From Idiomarina baltica OS145 (GTDB lineage: Bacteria > Pseudomonadota > Gammaproteobacteria > Enterobacterales > Alteromonadaceae), in assembly GCF_000152885.1 (NCBI RefSeq), contig NZ_CH672403.1, positions 241,067 to 305,066 on the forward strand: a DNA stretch of 64,000 nt. The letters are read 5' to 3'. Positions 45,296 to 54,114 of this stretch are shown in pieces. Positions within the stretch are counted from its first letter, which is position 1, and each line of letters begins with the position of its first letter. Made by a program: the position numbers and the translations under genes. Under the pieces are notes generated by a model. The model was not told where the DNA came from. It saw only the letters and a list, made by a program, of their open reading frames with translations, and made no database searches.

Positions 45296-48200
45296 CGCCC
45301 CCGCCATCCCCCGCTTATGCCTACTCCGAGGATGCCCTGGTCGAGCAGCCCGCTATCGAGCTGTTCGCAGACTTGGGCTGGGACACCGCCAATCTCTATG
45401 GGGAGTGGTCGGGTACGGTATCGAGCGAGGGACGGCAGACACAACAGGATGTGGTGCTGGTGCCTCGGCTGCAGGTGGCTTTGGAGAAGCTCAACCCCGA
45501 GCTACCCGCCGATGCCGTGGAGAAGGCCATCGAGGAGCTGACCCGCGACCGCTCCAAGCTGCTCCCGGTGAACGCCAACCTGGAGGTTTACCGGCTGCTC
45601 AAGGATGGCGTAAAGGTCGAGGTGTCGGGCGATGATGGTGGCACCGCTATCGAGACGGTGCGGGTGATCAACTGGAGCAAGCCCGAGGAGAACGACTTCC
45701 TGCTGACCTCGCAGTTCTGGGTAAGGGGTGAGCTGCATACCCGACGTACCGATCTTGTCGGCTTCGTGAATGGGCTACCGTTGCTATTCGTGGAGCTGAA
45801 GGCCAGCCACAAGACCCTCAAGGCTGCCTATGACGGCAACCTGAGAGATTACCGCTCGGTGATCCCTCAGTTGTTCACCTATAACGCCGTGGTGATGCTC
45901 TCCAACGGCTCCGAGACCCTGGTGGGCAGCACCTTCTCCCCCTGGGAGCATCTCTTCGAGTGGAAGCGGATCAACGACGAGGGTGAGAAAGGCGTGGTGT
46001 CGCTGGAAACTGCCATCCGAGGGATCGCTGAGCGGACACGGCTTCTGGATATCGTGGAGAACTTCACGGTGTTCGAGGAGGCCCAGGGTGGCACCATCAA
46101 GAAAATCGCCAAGAACCACCAGTACCTCGGGGTGAATAAGGCCATCGCCGAGCTGCAGCGCATCAAGAATCGCCCTCCCGGTGAGGCGGGTCGGCTTGGG
46201 GTCTTCTGGCATACCCAGGGTTCGGGCAAGTCCCTCTCCATGGTGTTCTTCACTCAGAAGATCCACCGCACCATCCCCGGCAACTGGACGTTTGTGGTCG
46301 TCACCGACCGCAACGAGCTGGACGAGCAGATCTACAAGACCTTTGCTGCCACCAGGGCAATCAACGAGGTAGAGGCCCACGCCGAGAGCGGTGCTCACCT
46401 CAAGCAGCTCCTCAGCGAGGATCACCGCTACGTCTTCACGCTGATCCAGAAGTTCGGAACTAAGCAAGGTGAGACATATCCCAAGCTCTCCGACCGCCAA
46501 GACATCATCGTTATCACCGACGAAGCTCACCGCTCCCAATACGACACTTTGGCCATGAACATGCGGACGGCGCTGCCCCATGCTGCCTTCCTGGGCTTCA
46601 CTGGGACACCACTTATGGCTGGTGAGGAGAAGACCAAGGAGGTGTTCGGGGACTACATCTCGGTCTACGACTTCGGACAGTCCATCGCCGATGGGGCCAC
46701 GGTGCCGCTGTACTACGAGAACCGGATCCCCGAACTGCAGTTGATCAATGAGAACCTCAACGACGATCTGACTCGGTTGCTGGAAGATGCCGAGCTGGAC
46801 GAGGATCAGGAGAAGAAGGTCGAGCGCGTGTTCGCCCGTGAATACCACCTGATCACCCGTGATGACCGCCTGGAAGCCATCGCCGAGGATCTGGTGCAGC
46901 ACTTCGTCGGCAGGGGCCACCAAGGCAAGGCGATGATGGTCTGTATCGACAAGGCCACCGCCGTGAAGATGTACAACAAGGTTCAGGCCCACTGGAAAGA
47001 CTACCTGGCCCGACTTCAGGCTGACCTGGCGTCTGCCCCCGAGGAGCAGCTGGAGGCGCTAAAGCACAAGATCAAGGTGCTGGAGACGACCGATATGGCA
47101 GTGGTGGTTTCCCAGGGCCAGAACGAGGTAAAGGAGCTGGCGGACAAGGGGCTCGACATCCTGCCTCACCGCAAGCGCATGGTAGAGGAAGACCTAGACG
47201 AGCAGTTCAAAGATCCTGATGGACCGCTGCGGTTGGTGTTTGTCTGCGCCATGTGGATCACCGGCTTCGATGTGCCGTCCTGCTCGACCATCTACCTAGA
47301 CAAGCCGATGAAGAATCACACCCTGATGCAGACCATTGCCAGGGCAAACCGCAAGTACCCCGGCAAGGAAGCGGGCCTGATCGTGGACTACGCGGGTGTC
47401 TTCAGGAAGCTGCAGGAGGCGCTGGCCATCTACGGTGGAGCTTCATCCAAGGTCGCTGAACCGAGACCTGGATATGGGGATGAGCCACCCCAAGACGGTG
47501 ATACACCGATCCACCAGAAGGCCGAACTGGTGGAGTACCTCAAGCATCTGCTGGCCAAGGGGATCACTTTCCTGACCGAGAAGCAGGTAGACACAGAGGC
47601 TATCAAAACGGCTGGAGGCTTCGATAAGGTTGCCCTGCTGGATGATGCCGTTGAGAAGCTACTTGAGAGTGAAGAGACCAAGAAGGCCTTCTTGAACCTA
47701 GCCAGGGCCACCTCCCGAGTCTACCGAACCATCCTCCCCGACCCCTCAGCCAATGATCTGGCCCCCGATGCGGTACTGCTCTCCGTACTGGCCCAGAAGA
47801 TCAAAGCCCTTGAGCCCGAGGTGGATATCTCTCAGGTGATGAAGGACGTGGACGACCTGCTGGATCAGTCGGTCGCTCCAGTGCCCTACGTCATCGAGGA
47901 TGAGGATGACAAGCCCCTATTCGACCTCAGCCAGATCGACTTCGAGAAGCTCAAGGAGCGGTTCAATAAGGGCAAGAAGCGCACCGAGGCAGAGAAGCTA
48001 CGGGCGCTGCTGAACCAGAAACTGGAGAGCATGGTGGCCAAGAACCCCAGCCGCACCGACTTCATGGAGAAGCTGCAGAAGCTGATCGAGAAGTACAACT
48101 CGGGAAGCCTGAACATCGAGGCGTTCTTCCAGCAGCTGATGAAGTTCACCGAAGAGCTGCAGGAGGAAGACCAGCGGGCAATCCGTGAGGGGCTGACCGA

Positions 48201-48510
48201 AGAGGAGCTGGCGCTGTTCGACATCATCACCAAGCCAGCCCCGGAGATGACCGACAAAGAGGTAGCCCAGGTGAAGGCAATGTGTCGGGAGCTACTGGAG
48301 ACCCTCAAGGAGGAGAAACTGGTACTGGACTGGCGGAAGAAGGCCCAGGCTAAGGGCGATGTCCGCCGTACCCTGGAAATCGTCTTCGACCGGGGACTAC
48401 CGGAGAGCTTCGATGAGGCGGTCTACAACGAGAAGTGCGAGGCAGCGTTCCATCACCTGATGACCAGCTACTACGGTGGTGGGCAGAGCGTCTATTCAGC
48501 CAGGTGTTAA
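45292..48510 (+). CDS. hsdR: Type I restriction endonuclease motor subunit (R subunit)
   Basis: The 1072-residue protein has an N-terminal PD-(D/E)xK nuclease with D, E and K ligands in LVGFVNGLPLLFVELKASHK (about 155-175). A superfamily 2 translocase follows with Walker A TQGSGKSLSMVFFT (about 310), DEAH (ITDEAHRSQY) and motif VI QTIARANRKYPG. A helical C-terminal region of the DUF3387 type, rich in glutamate and lysine, completes it. It pumps DNA and cuts at a distance when the site is unmodified. The whole gene is GC-rich compared with the rest of the island. The reading frame is intact. Confidence 0.94.
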   Translation: MTPPPSPAYAYSEDALVEQPAIELFADLGWDTANLYGEWSGTVSSEGRQTQQDVVLVPRLQVALEKLNPELPADAVEKAIEELTRDRSKLLPVNANLEVYRLLKDGVKVEVSGDDGGTAIETVRVINWSKPEENDFLLTSQFWVRGELHTRRTDLVGFVNGLPLLFVELKASHKTLKAAYDGNLRDYRSVIPQLFTYNAVVMLSNGSETLVGSTFSPWEHLFEWKRINDEGEKGVVSLETAIRGIAERTRLLDIVENFTVFEEAQGGTIKKIAKNHQYLGVNKAIAELQRIKNRPPGEAGRLGVFWHTQGSGKSLSMVFFTQKIHRTIPGNWTFVVVTDRNELDEQIYKTFAATRAINEVEAHAESGAHLKQLLSEDHRYVFTLIQKFGTKQGETYPKLSDRQDIIVITDEAHRSQYDTLAMNMRTALPHAAFLGFTGTPLMAGEEKTKEVFGDYISVYDFGQSIADGATVPLYYENRIPELQLINENLNDDLTRLLEDAELDEDQEKKVERVFAREYHLITRDDRLEAIAEDLVQHFVGRGHQGKAMMVCIDKATAVKMYNKVQAHWKDYLARLQADLASAPEEQLEALKHKIKVLETTDMAVVVSQGQNEVKELADKGLDILPHRKRMVEEDLDEQFKDPDGPLRLVFVCAMWITGFDVPSCSTIYLDKPMKNHTLMQTIARANRKYPGKEAGLIVDYAGVFRKLQEALAIYGGASSKVAEPRPGYGDEPPQDGDTPIHQKAELVEYLKHLLAKGITFLTEKQVDTEAIKTAGGFDKVALLDDAVEKLLESEETKKAFLNLARATSRVYRTILPDPSANDLAPDAVLLSVLAQKIKALEPEVDISQVMKDVDDLLDQSVAPVPYVIEDEDDKPLFDLSQIDFEKLKERFNKGKKRTEAEKLRALLNQKLESMVAKNPSRTDFMEKLQKLIEKYNSGSLNIEAFFQQLMKFTEELQEEDQRAIREGLTEEELALFDIITKPAPEMTDKEVAQVKAMCRELLETLKEEKLVLDWRKKAQAKGDVRRTLEIVFDRGLPESFDEAVYNEKCEAAFHHLMTSYYGGGQSVYSARC

Positions 48511-48631
48511 TTACCTCCAATACGTTGCTTTAGGAGGGATAAAATTCTGTCTGCTCATGAAGCTACTCAATTTAATTTTGTTTACTGAATAATAATCGGC
48601 AATGTTGCTTGGCAAAAGCTCATCTCAATTT

Positions 48632-49873
48632 TTAACTAGTCCACCAAGCCCATACCAATGCAATCATGCCAACGAGCGCCAGCGAAATTTTTAACAAAAT
48701 ACGAGAACCCCGTATATCATAGAGCTTTACCAAAAACTGAGCATTAGACACTCTCGAATAGTACTCTTTCGTGGCTAGATAAAGAATGAAGGCAAAAATA
48801 ACAATCAGAAGAGGCCAAAACCATGATAAGTTGCCAGCCAATTCCACTTTAGGAGACCTTTGAAAATTAAAATTTGTAAATCCCCAAATGGAAATGAGTG
48901 CAAACCCCAACCATACTTTTGATTTTGCTTTTATAGTTTCAACTTTTTGTTCAGCTCTCGTAATTGTATATTCTTGAGATTCAAAGGAAGTTTCTACATT
49001 TTCTAAATATTTTTGCTCTCTATCGCGCTCCGACTCATCTATCAGGTTTTCTCTATACAACGCAATTACTAATGACTTAGCGTAGCCGATTATACCTTTA
49101 GCATTGTTAGACTCGTGCAGCCTGTTATCAATTCTTTGGGTTCTGCTAAGTGAGGTTAGTTCACGCTTAAGTTGACCAAGTAATCGAAGACCACACCCTG
49201 ATGTTTCAAGCGTGATAGTGGTCAAAGAATCTTGTTCATCAACGTGGTGCCGATGACTATGGATTGAATACTTTAAATAATAAAATGCCTGTCGGGCTAA
49301 CAGGTACAAACTCTCATCATCGAGTTCATCACCACCTTCGTTTTGCTCAATTCTAATCAAGCCAGTAGGCGTTACATTGAACTTAAACGAAGCTTTAAAA
49401 CAGTCACTGTGAAGACCTGTAATAGAGCGAGGGTCATTGATTTGGCTATCAAGCTTATCAAACTCTGAACTAATATTACTTTTAGTTAGCTCATGAGAAA
49501 TTTGATGGACCGAAACGTCATGAACTTCGTTTTTATCCGCTGGTTCAGCTTCCTTCGGATATAGCAGAATATTACCGCTTAAACTTCTACAGTCCATATG
49601 ATCGGAGACCGAAACTTTAGCTGTAACAAAGACTCGAAAAGCTCCTAATGATTCTTCATGCTCATCAGTGTCTCGCCAATTAACTCTTGATTGAAGAACG
49701 ATTAGTCTGTCGTGCTTGCTCGACACTCCCGATGCAGAATGATTTAGCTCAATAATTCGCTCATCACTGATTTTCTTGTCTGTAAATCCACCTTTAATAC
49801 CGACCTTCATTAGCCCGAAATCAAGGTTACCGTTTACGCAAGGAATCCATCCTATATATTTATGTTTATGCAT
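48632..49873 (-). CDS. Unknown protein with C-terminal membrane segments
   Basis: The 413-residue protein has a large soluble part (about 1-305) with no domain I recognise, including a histidine-rich patch YSIHSHRHHVDEQDS and a charged helix before the membrane. Three hydrophobic segments follow near 315-330, 340-360 and 390-410. The annotated ATG directly follows the T-run of a terminator and has no ribosome site, so the transcript or the start is unusual (the next ATG at residue 22 is also poorly placed). It lies between hsdR and the phage-like genes on the opposite strand, with base composition unlike hsdR. A defence role is only suggested by place. Confidence 0.55.
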   Translation of the reverse strand: MHKHKYIGWIPCVNGNLDFGLMKVGIKGGFTDKKISDERIIELNHSASGVSSKHDRLIVLQSRVNWRDTDEHEESLGAFRVFVTAKVSVSDHMDCRSLSGNILLYPKEAEPADKNEVHDVSVHQISHELTKSNISSEFDKLDSQINDPRSITGLHSDCFKASFKFNVTPTGLIRIEQNEGGDELDDESLYLLARQAFYYLKYSIHSHRHHVDEQDSLTTITLETSGCGLRLLGQLKRELTSLSRTQRIDNRLHESNNAKGIIGYAKSLVIALYRENLIDESERDREQKYLENVETSFESQEYTITRAEQKVETIKAKSKVWLGFALISIWGFTNFNFQRSPKVELAGNLSWFWPLLIVIFAFILYLATKEYYSRVSNAQFLVKLYDIRGSRILLKISLALVGMIALVWAWWTS

Positions 49874-49899
49874 AAAAAATCCCGTCTAGTTGACGGGAT
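49873..49899 (-). terminator. Terminator touching the start of the unknown membrane gene
   Basis: On the minus strand ATCCCGTC-aacta-GACGGGAT is followed by TTTTT, a strong terminator for the gene at 49934-50170. The last T bases run straight into the ATG at 49873 of the next gene. Confidence 0.8.
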
Positions 49900-49933
49900 C
49901 TTATTGTAATAATTAGGTGCCAGCAAGCAAACT

Positions 49934-50170
49934 TTATGCTAAGCGTTTAAACCACGAATCGCTGGGCTTTTCATCATGCACTACACGCCGCTTGTTAGTT
50001 TTATCAATGACGATTCCATGACATAAACCAGAACCAGACGGGGTGACGCCATTTTCGCGCAGTTCAACCTCTCGGCGCTTCATAGCCCGAGATTTCTTAT
50101 ATAGCGCTACTTGGAAGCCCACATACACTGCGAGACAGCCAACTACAAAAACTATTAATGCGTCAAACAT
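49934..50170 (-). CDS. Small membrane-anchored protein of unknown function
   Basis: The 78-residue protein has one N-terminal membrane segment (ALIVFVVGCLAVYVGFQVAL), a basic patch KKSRAMKRRE just after it, and a soluble tail. I know no family. The ribosome site (GGGAGAAGG) is good, and a clear terminator follows. Its size and setting resemble small genes in inovirus-like or satellite modules, but this is only resemblance. Confidence 0.55.
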   Translation of the reverse strand: MFDALIVFVVGCLAVYVGFQVALYKKSRAMKRREVELRENGVTPSGSGLCHGIVIDKTNKRRVVHDEKPSDSWFKRLA

Positions 50171-50336
50171 GATCCTTCTCCCTTGCCTAACCCGTCAAAA
50201 CGGGTGCCCGAATTTATCACAAATTAGGTCATTAGTCGAGCGAGTATGCTCTTAAGATGGTTTGTAAACTTTTCGTTGTCAAGCATTTTACGGTGAATGG
50301 TGAGAAGACTCCCGACGTCTTGATATGAATTAGTTG

Positions 50337-51059
50337 CTACGGATCCGGGTCACTCCACTCAACGCGATCAGGGTCTATTCTTCGGATGGGTTTAGCGGTC
50401 AGCATACCGTTTTTTCTCTCAACACGATAAGACCATCCCAATTGCATCATATGCCCTGACGCGTCAATAAATCGAAAAATGCGATACTGTTTGCGAACGC
50501 CGCTAAAATCCACCATCAAGGTAGATGCCCAACCAAGGGGGCGAGTCGGCTTATCGATTGACTCCACGATGCCGTATTTTCCCGCCATCTCGATGGCTCC
50601 GTAATAATGGTCGGCTGCAAAATCAGAACGCATTAATACTTGGCTACCCACCTCAATAGCTATCGTTTCTGGTTCTTCATCAAAAGCTCGTTCTGACCCG
50701 CAAAATTTCTTGTAGTCGATTTGAGATACGACCTTACCACCGATCTTTCTTGTCTTATCTCGCCCTTGTATTCTTATGTGTGACATTTTACACGGTCCAA
50801 AATTCTGCAATCTTAAAGCGAATCTCGACTCACTATCTCCAACGATCACCAAGTAATGCGTTCCCGGTATTAATGCAACTCCGTTAGGGTCACGAACTTT
50901 GTGAACAGCCATGTAACGAATCACACTATTGCGCTTTACTCGAACTCTAATCTCGTGCTGGAAGCTAAACCCTTCAACTTTCCACTTTGTCAAGTCTGAG
51001 AGCGTAACAATGTCGCCAGCTTGTACTCTGAATTGCTTGTCGTGTGAGCTACGTTTCAT
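50337..51059 (-). CDS. Protein of unknown function in the phage-like module
   Basis: The 240-residue basic, beta-rich protein (for example FSFQHEIRVRVKRNSVIRYM and IRIQGRDKTRKIGGK) has no known domain and no membrane segment. The basic, strand-rich character suggests nucleic-acid contact, an inference. The start has AAAGGA. It lies between the Gp2-like gene and the small membrane gene, all on the minus strand. Confidence 0.5.
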   Translation of the reverse strand: MKRSSHDKQFRVQAGDIVTLSDLTKWKVEGFSFQHEIRVRVKRNSVIRYMAVHKVRDPNGVALIPGTHYLVIVGDSESRFALRLQNFGPCKMSHIRIQGRDKTRKIGGKVVSQIDYKKFCGSERAFDEEPETIAIEVGSQVLMRSDFAADHYYGAIEMAGKYGIVESIDKPTRPLGWASTLMVDFSGVRKQYRIFRFIDASGHMMQLGWSYRVERKNGMLTAKPIRRIDPDRVEWSDPDP

Positions 51060-51130
51060 TTCAAATCCTTTTGCTCAACTAAAGGTTGTTCTTGAGATTT
51101 ATAGATTAGGTCGAATCACCGCGATTAAGT

Positions 51131-51685
51131 TCAGTATAATTTCGTCAATGAGGTGCTAAACCGCCGCACATTGCTCAACTTGACTTCTTTTCCTCTAAGT
51201 TTCGCTAGATAACTTAAATGCCACACCACTTGGAATAATTGATCAATGTCAGGCCTATTTAGATTGTAGTATCTGATCGCTGTGTATCGCCCATAATTTC
51301 GCCAATATCGTTCAATCCATTCCGTCAAACGGTAGGACGAGTTAACTCTGCTGCCATCTAATGCAATTGCTATATGGTAATGTGGGGTCTTAGCAGAGTG
51401 AATTTCACGAGCCCAACATATTGCTACTCTTCTCGAGTAGTGCTCTCTACAGATTTTAGTTTTGATCCGACACAAAAATAGACTTAGTTGCTTATTATTC
51501 GGTTGCGATGTGTTACAGGATAGGTCGAACCGGAAAAGAAACACCTTTCTATGATGGGTCAGCATCCATAACGGTACATCAATAACTTTGCGAAGGATTT
51601 GAGGATCTAACGCACTCCCACGGGTATTAACTTGCCAGTCGACCCCTCTGTGATGAAACCAAGTTTCCTTATTAGGGAAAGCCAT
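51131..51685 (-). CDS. Inovirus Gp2 / YagK-YfjJ-like protein
   Basis: The 184-residue protein matches the YagK/YfjJ C-terminal domain family found in inovirus-like and P4-like elements: VWMLTHHRKVFLFRFDLS-type start region, ICWAREIHSAKTPHYHIAIA with an H-x-H pair, and YLAKLRGKEVKLSNVRRFS at the end. The H-x-H and later tyrosines recall HUH replication initiators, and such genes are thought to act in element replication. The ribosome site is weak. The AlpA regulator lies upstream on the same strand. Confidence 0.7.
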   Translation of the reverse strand: MAFPNKETWFHHRGVDWQVNTRGSALDPQILRKVIDVPLWMLTHHRKVFLFRFDLSCNTSQPNNKQLSLFLCRIKTKICREHYSRRVAICWAREIHSAKTPHYHIAIALDGSRVNSSYRLTEWIERYWRNYGRYTAIRYYNLNRPDIDQLFQVVWHLSYLAKLRGKEVKLSNVRRFSTSLTKLY

Positions 51686-51839
51686 AAGATACCCATAAAT
51701 TAGATATTATTAATTACCCAGTAAATTCCCCATGGACTGTGCTCCTCCATGAGCCATGTTGATTGGGCTAGGTATAAATAGTTGCACGCTCAAAAAGTTG
51801 GGTTGACGCTCTTAACAGTCCGAGAAAGACACCTGTGGA

Positions 51840-52070
51840 TCAAGTCAGTCCATTTTCGGACACTTCATCAATCCACTTTTCAAGATCGCTCAAGCGCCAT
51901 GCAACGGATCGCGTACCGAGGTGAACACGCTTAGGAAACTTGCCTTGCTTCTCAAGTTCCCAGCGTCGCTGACGTGCTAACCCGGTAATCGCTCTGCATT
52001 CCCGTTCACGAACTAAACGATCTTTAGGCTTTCTCTGCACAGGTATGAAGGTTGTGGTTTGTATTTTCAT
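51840..52070 (-). CDS. alpA: AlpA-family regulator
   Basis: The 76-residue MerR-like winged helix of the AlpA/excisionase type contains RECRAITGLARQRRWELEKQ and FPKRVHLGTRSVAWRLSDLE with KWIDE. In P4 and CP4-57-type islands AlpA switches on the integrase/excision functions. The start has GAGG 9 nt upstream. It lies between the Gp2-like gene and a long hairpin. Confidence 0.88.
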   Translation of the reverse strand: MKIQTTTFIPVQRKPKDRLVRERECRAITGLARQRRWELEKQGKFPKRVHLGTRSVAWRLSDLEKWIDEVSENGLT

Positions 52071-52128
52071 GTCGTTGCCTCTAACAGGTTGTGAATGTCA
52101 GAGGCAAATTAACTGATAGGAATCGGCG

Positions 52129-52172
52129 ACATGCGCGCAACATTTGCGCTGTCCGTGGGGTTGCGCGCATGT
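52129..52172. repeat. Long perfect hairpin, candidate origin or transfer site
   Basis: ACATGCGCGCAAC and GTTGCGCGCATGT are perfect 13-bp arms around an 18-nt loop. It starts one base after the stop of the gene at 52174 and has no T-run on either side, so it is unlikely to be a terminator. It lies 59 bp upstream of alpA. A nick or origin site for the Gp2-like protein is one possibility. Confidence 0.45.
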
Positions 52173-52173
52173 T

Positions 52174-52713
52174 TCACGATAAATTTTGAATTGCTTTATA
52201 GAAGAAGTTTTTTGTCGGCTTAAATTTACGTTCGATCGGTGGCTCTGGACTTCCATGAAGGTTGCCCATCGTTGCGTCAATCGGCTTACCATCGGTTTCG
52301 GTTTCACTTTCAAATTTCCGATCTTCCCAATAAAGTTTTAAAAGCCATTCGTCGGCACTATTTGGAGCATCTTTCTTCGGCCGCATAACCTTCTCGTTAT
52401 CGCGCCGCCATTGCTTTTCTTGCAGATATTTTTGTAACGCCCACTCTCGTAATTCGAATTTGTAATCATCTAATGAACGATGGCGAGCCAAGGCGGCATT
52501 TTTAGGCTGCTTTCTCCACTTCACATTAGCCTTGAAAACCGGTTCTACCGAATCATAAACAGCCCCAGCTTTCTGCCGCAGCATTTCAATCTCACTCCTA
52601 AGCAATTCCGCCTCGCGCTCAAATCCAGCATCTTTAATCCTCTGCAAGCTTTGCTCTATTTGCGCCAGCCTGAGTGCATTAGGACCTTTGATAAATTCAT
52701 CACGTTGACTCAT
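52174..52713 (-). CDS. Unknown helical protein next to the integrase
   Basis: This 179-residue, highly charged helical protein has a coiled-coil-like N-terminal part (EQSLQRIKDAGFEREAELLR) and a tryptophan-rich basic middle (WALQKYLQEKQWRRDNEKV). I do not recognise a family. The ATG at 52713 is 5 nt from GGGAGG; it overlaps the integrase gene by 14 nt and so should be co-expressed with it. The reading frame ends at the long hairpin. Confidence 0.55.
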   Translation of the reverse strand: MSQRDEFIKGPNALRLAQIEQSLQRIKDAGFEREAELLRSEIEMLRQKAGAVYDSVEPVFKANVKWRKQPKNAALARHRSLDDYKFELREWALQKYLQEKQWRRDNEKVMRPKKDAPNSADEWLLKLYWEDRKFESETETDGKPIDATMGNLHGSPEPPIERKFKPTKNFFYKAIQNLS

Positions 52714-53935
52714 CACTACCTCCCTGTATTAATGGTTCAAGGAAATCAGCTACTTTGGCATTTGCTTCTCTACGCTCTTCCAGGTAATCGTATTGATTGT
52801 AGACCTTTAGGACGCCTCGCAGTTCATGGTTCAAGCATCTCTCGGCAATGGCATCTGGGACTTTCAACTTAGCAAGCAATGTTCGATAGGTTCTGCGTAG
52901 GTCATGCACCGTAAAGTGGTCGACTCCGGCTGAACCAAGAACATTGGGGTAGGGTTGTTTCTTGCTATCAACTTTCTGTCCGAATAGTTTGGCTAACGCA
53001 TGATTCAACGTATCGTCAGAAATATACCCTCGTCTTTTGCTTCTTCTGCGCGAAGGAAACACATATTCAGAACCTGCACAGCGCACTTTTAGCTCTTCGA
53101 TCACGGGTAGCATTTGATTTGGGATCGGCACCGTAATTGGTTTACTGGTTTTGTTCTCGGGAAAGAACCAGGTCTGGTCCTCTAAATCAATTTGTTCCCA
53201 CCGCGACGATATGATTTCAGATTTTCGACAGCCTAGGTGCAAGAGCAAAAGGCATGCAAGATAGTTGTCACGAGTGAAAATGTCTTGCTGCTTTCGGAAA
53301 ACAGAGAATGCAGTTTTTATTTCATCCGCCGACAACGACCGCTCTCGAGGCGAATAGTCTTGGCCAACATCGACTCCGGTAAAATAGATCGCTGGATTAC
53401 TGCTGACCAAATTTAGTTTGATGCCGTGATTAAACATACGCTTCATTATGCTTAGCGCTCGCGATGAGGTCGTCTTATTACCTGTCTGCTGCAGCTCATC
53501 AAGAACATTGCGAACATCAATCGGTGTAATGTCTTTTAGTGAATATTTGCCCAAGCGACTTTTGAGGTAGTTACGATATACGCGCTCGTCATTACCTGGA
53601 TGCTTAACGCGGTTCTTTACTGCGCGGTCAAACCAATCATTAAAAAGATCGTGAACTGTGTGAATAGCACCACCAGTTTCTCGACGACGTTCAAGCTGAG
53701 GGTCAATGCCATTCTTAACTTTTGAGCGAATTGCAGCAGCTTGGATCTTAGCGTCAGCCAACGAGCAGTTAGGATACCCTTCCGACAAGGTTATCGTCTT
53801 GCGCTTACCGGCGTAGGTATATCGCACAAACCATGACGCAGTACCCTGTTCAATTCTGAAATAAAGCCCATCACCGACACTTTTCCGAACGTCCTCTCCA
53901 GCTCTAACAAGTGCTTTGATCTGACTGCTGTTCAT
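52700..53935 (-). CDS. int: Tyrosine integrase of the yicC island
   Basis: The 411-residue integrase is of the P4-like type. An N-terminal DUF4102-like arm-binding domain (YTYAGKRKTITLSEGYPN) is followed by a core-binding domain and a catalytic domain with R in LLLHLGCRKSEIISSRW, H-x-L-R-R in HFTVHDLRRTY, and tyrosine nucleophile in KVYNQYDYLEERRE. It recombines the attachment cores at 35892 and 54115. The ATG at 53935 has GGAG. The gene sits against yicC as in other islands of this site, with TTGTCACCA repeats in its promoter region. Confidence 0.93.
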   Translation of the reverse strand: MNSSQIKALVRAGEDVRKSVGDGLYFRIEQGTASWFVRYTYAGKRKTITLSEGYPNCSLADAKIQAAAIRSKVKNGIDPQLERRRETGGAIHTVHDLFNDWFDRAVKNRVKHPGNDERVYRNYLKSRLGKYSLKDITPIDVRNVLDELQQTGNKTTSSRALSIMKRMFNHGIKLNLVSSNPAIYFTGVDVGQDYSPRERSLSADEIKTAFSVFRKQQDIFTRDNYLACLLLLHLGCRKSEIISSRWEQIDLEDQTWFFPENKTSKPITVPIPNQMLPVIEELKVRCAGSEYVFPSRRRSKRRGYISDDTLNHALAKLFGQKVDSKKQPYPNVLGSAGVDHFTVHDLRRTYRTLLAKLKVPDAIAERCLNHELRGVLKVYNQYDYLEERREANAKVADFLEPLIQGGSDEST

Positions 53936-53948
53936 GACTATCTCCAAA

Positions 53949-54007
53949 TGGTGACAAAACCTAAAGATGGAGACCCTATAAATTATTTGTCACCACCCTT
54001 GTCACCA
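53949..54007. repeat. Right integrase arm-type repeats
   Basis: TTGTCACCA occurs at 53987 and 53999 (12-bp period) and inverted (TGGTGACAA) at 53949. The paired copies mirror those at the left end (35974, 35986). They lie between the integrase start and the yicC core, so they may serve both recombination and control of the integrase. Confidence 0.65.
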
Positions 54008-54050
54008 CAATATAGCGGACAATCACGAACATTGCATTACCATTAAATAC

Positions 54051-54076
54051 AAAAAAGGCCGCAATGCCGCGACCTT
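54051..54076 (-). terminator. Terminator downstream of yicC
   Basis: On the minus strand AAGGTCGC and GCGGCCTT form an 8-bp stem with one mismatch around a 6-nt loop, followed by TTTT. It would end yicC transcription 39 nt after the stop and shield it from the island. Confidence 0.65.
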
Positions 54077-54114
54077 ATCCAAACTTAGTATACTTAACAA
54101 AACTTAACATGACC

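Noticed and set aside
45784-46992. 402-codon open frame antisense to hsdR
   Set aside because: It is a by-product of the GC-rich codons of hsdR, whose domains are intact in the other frame.
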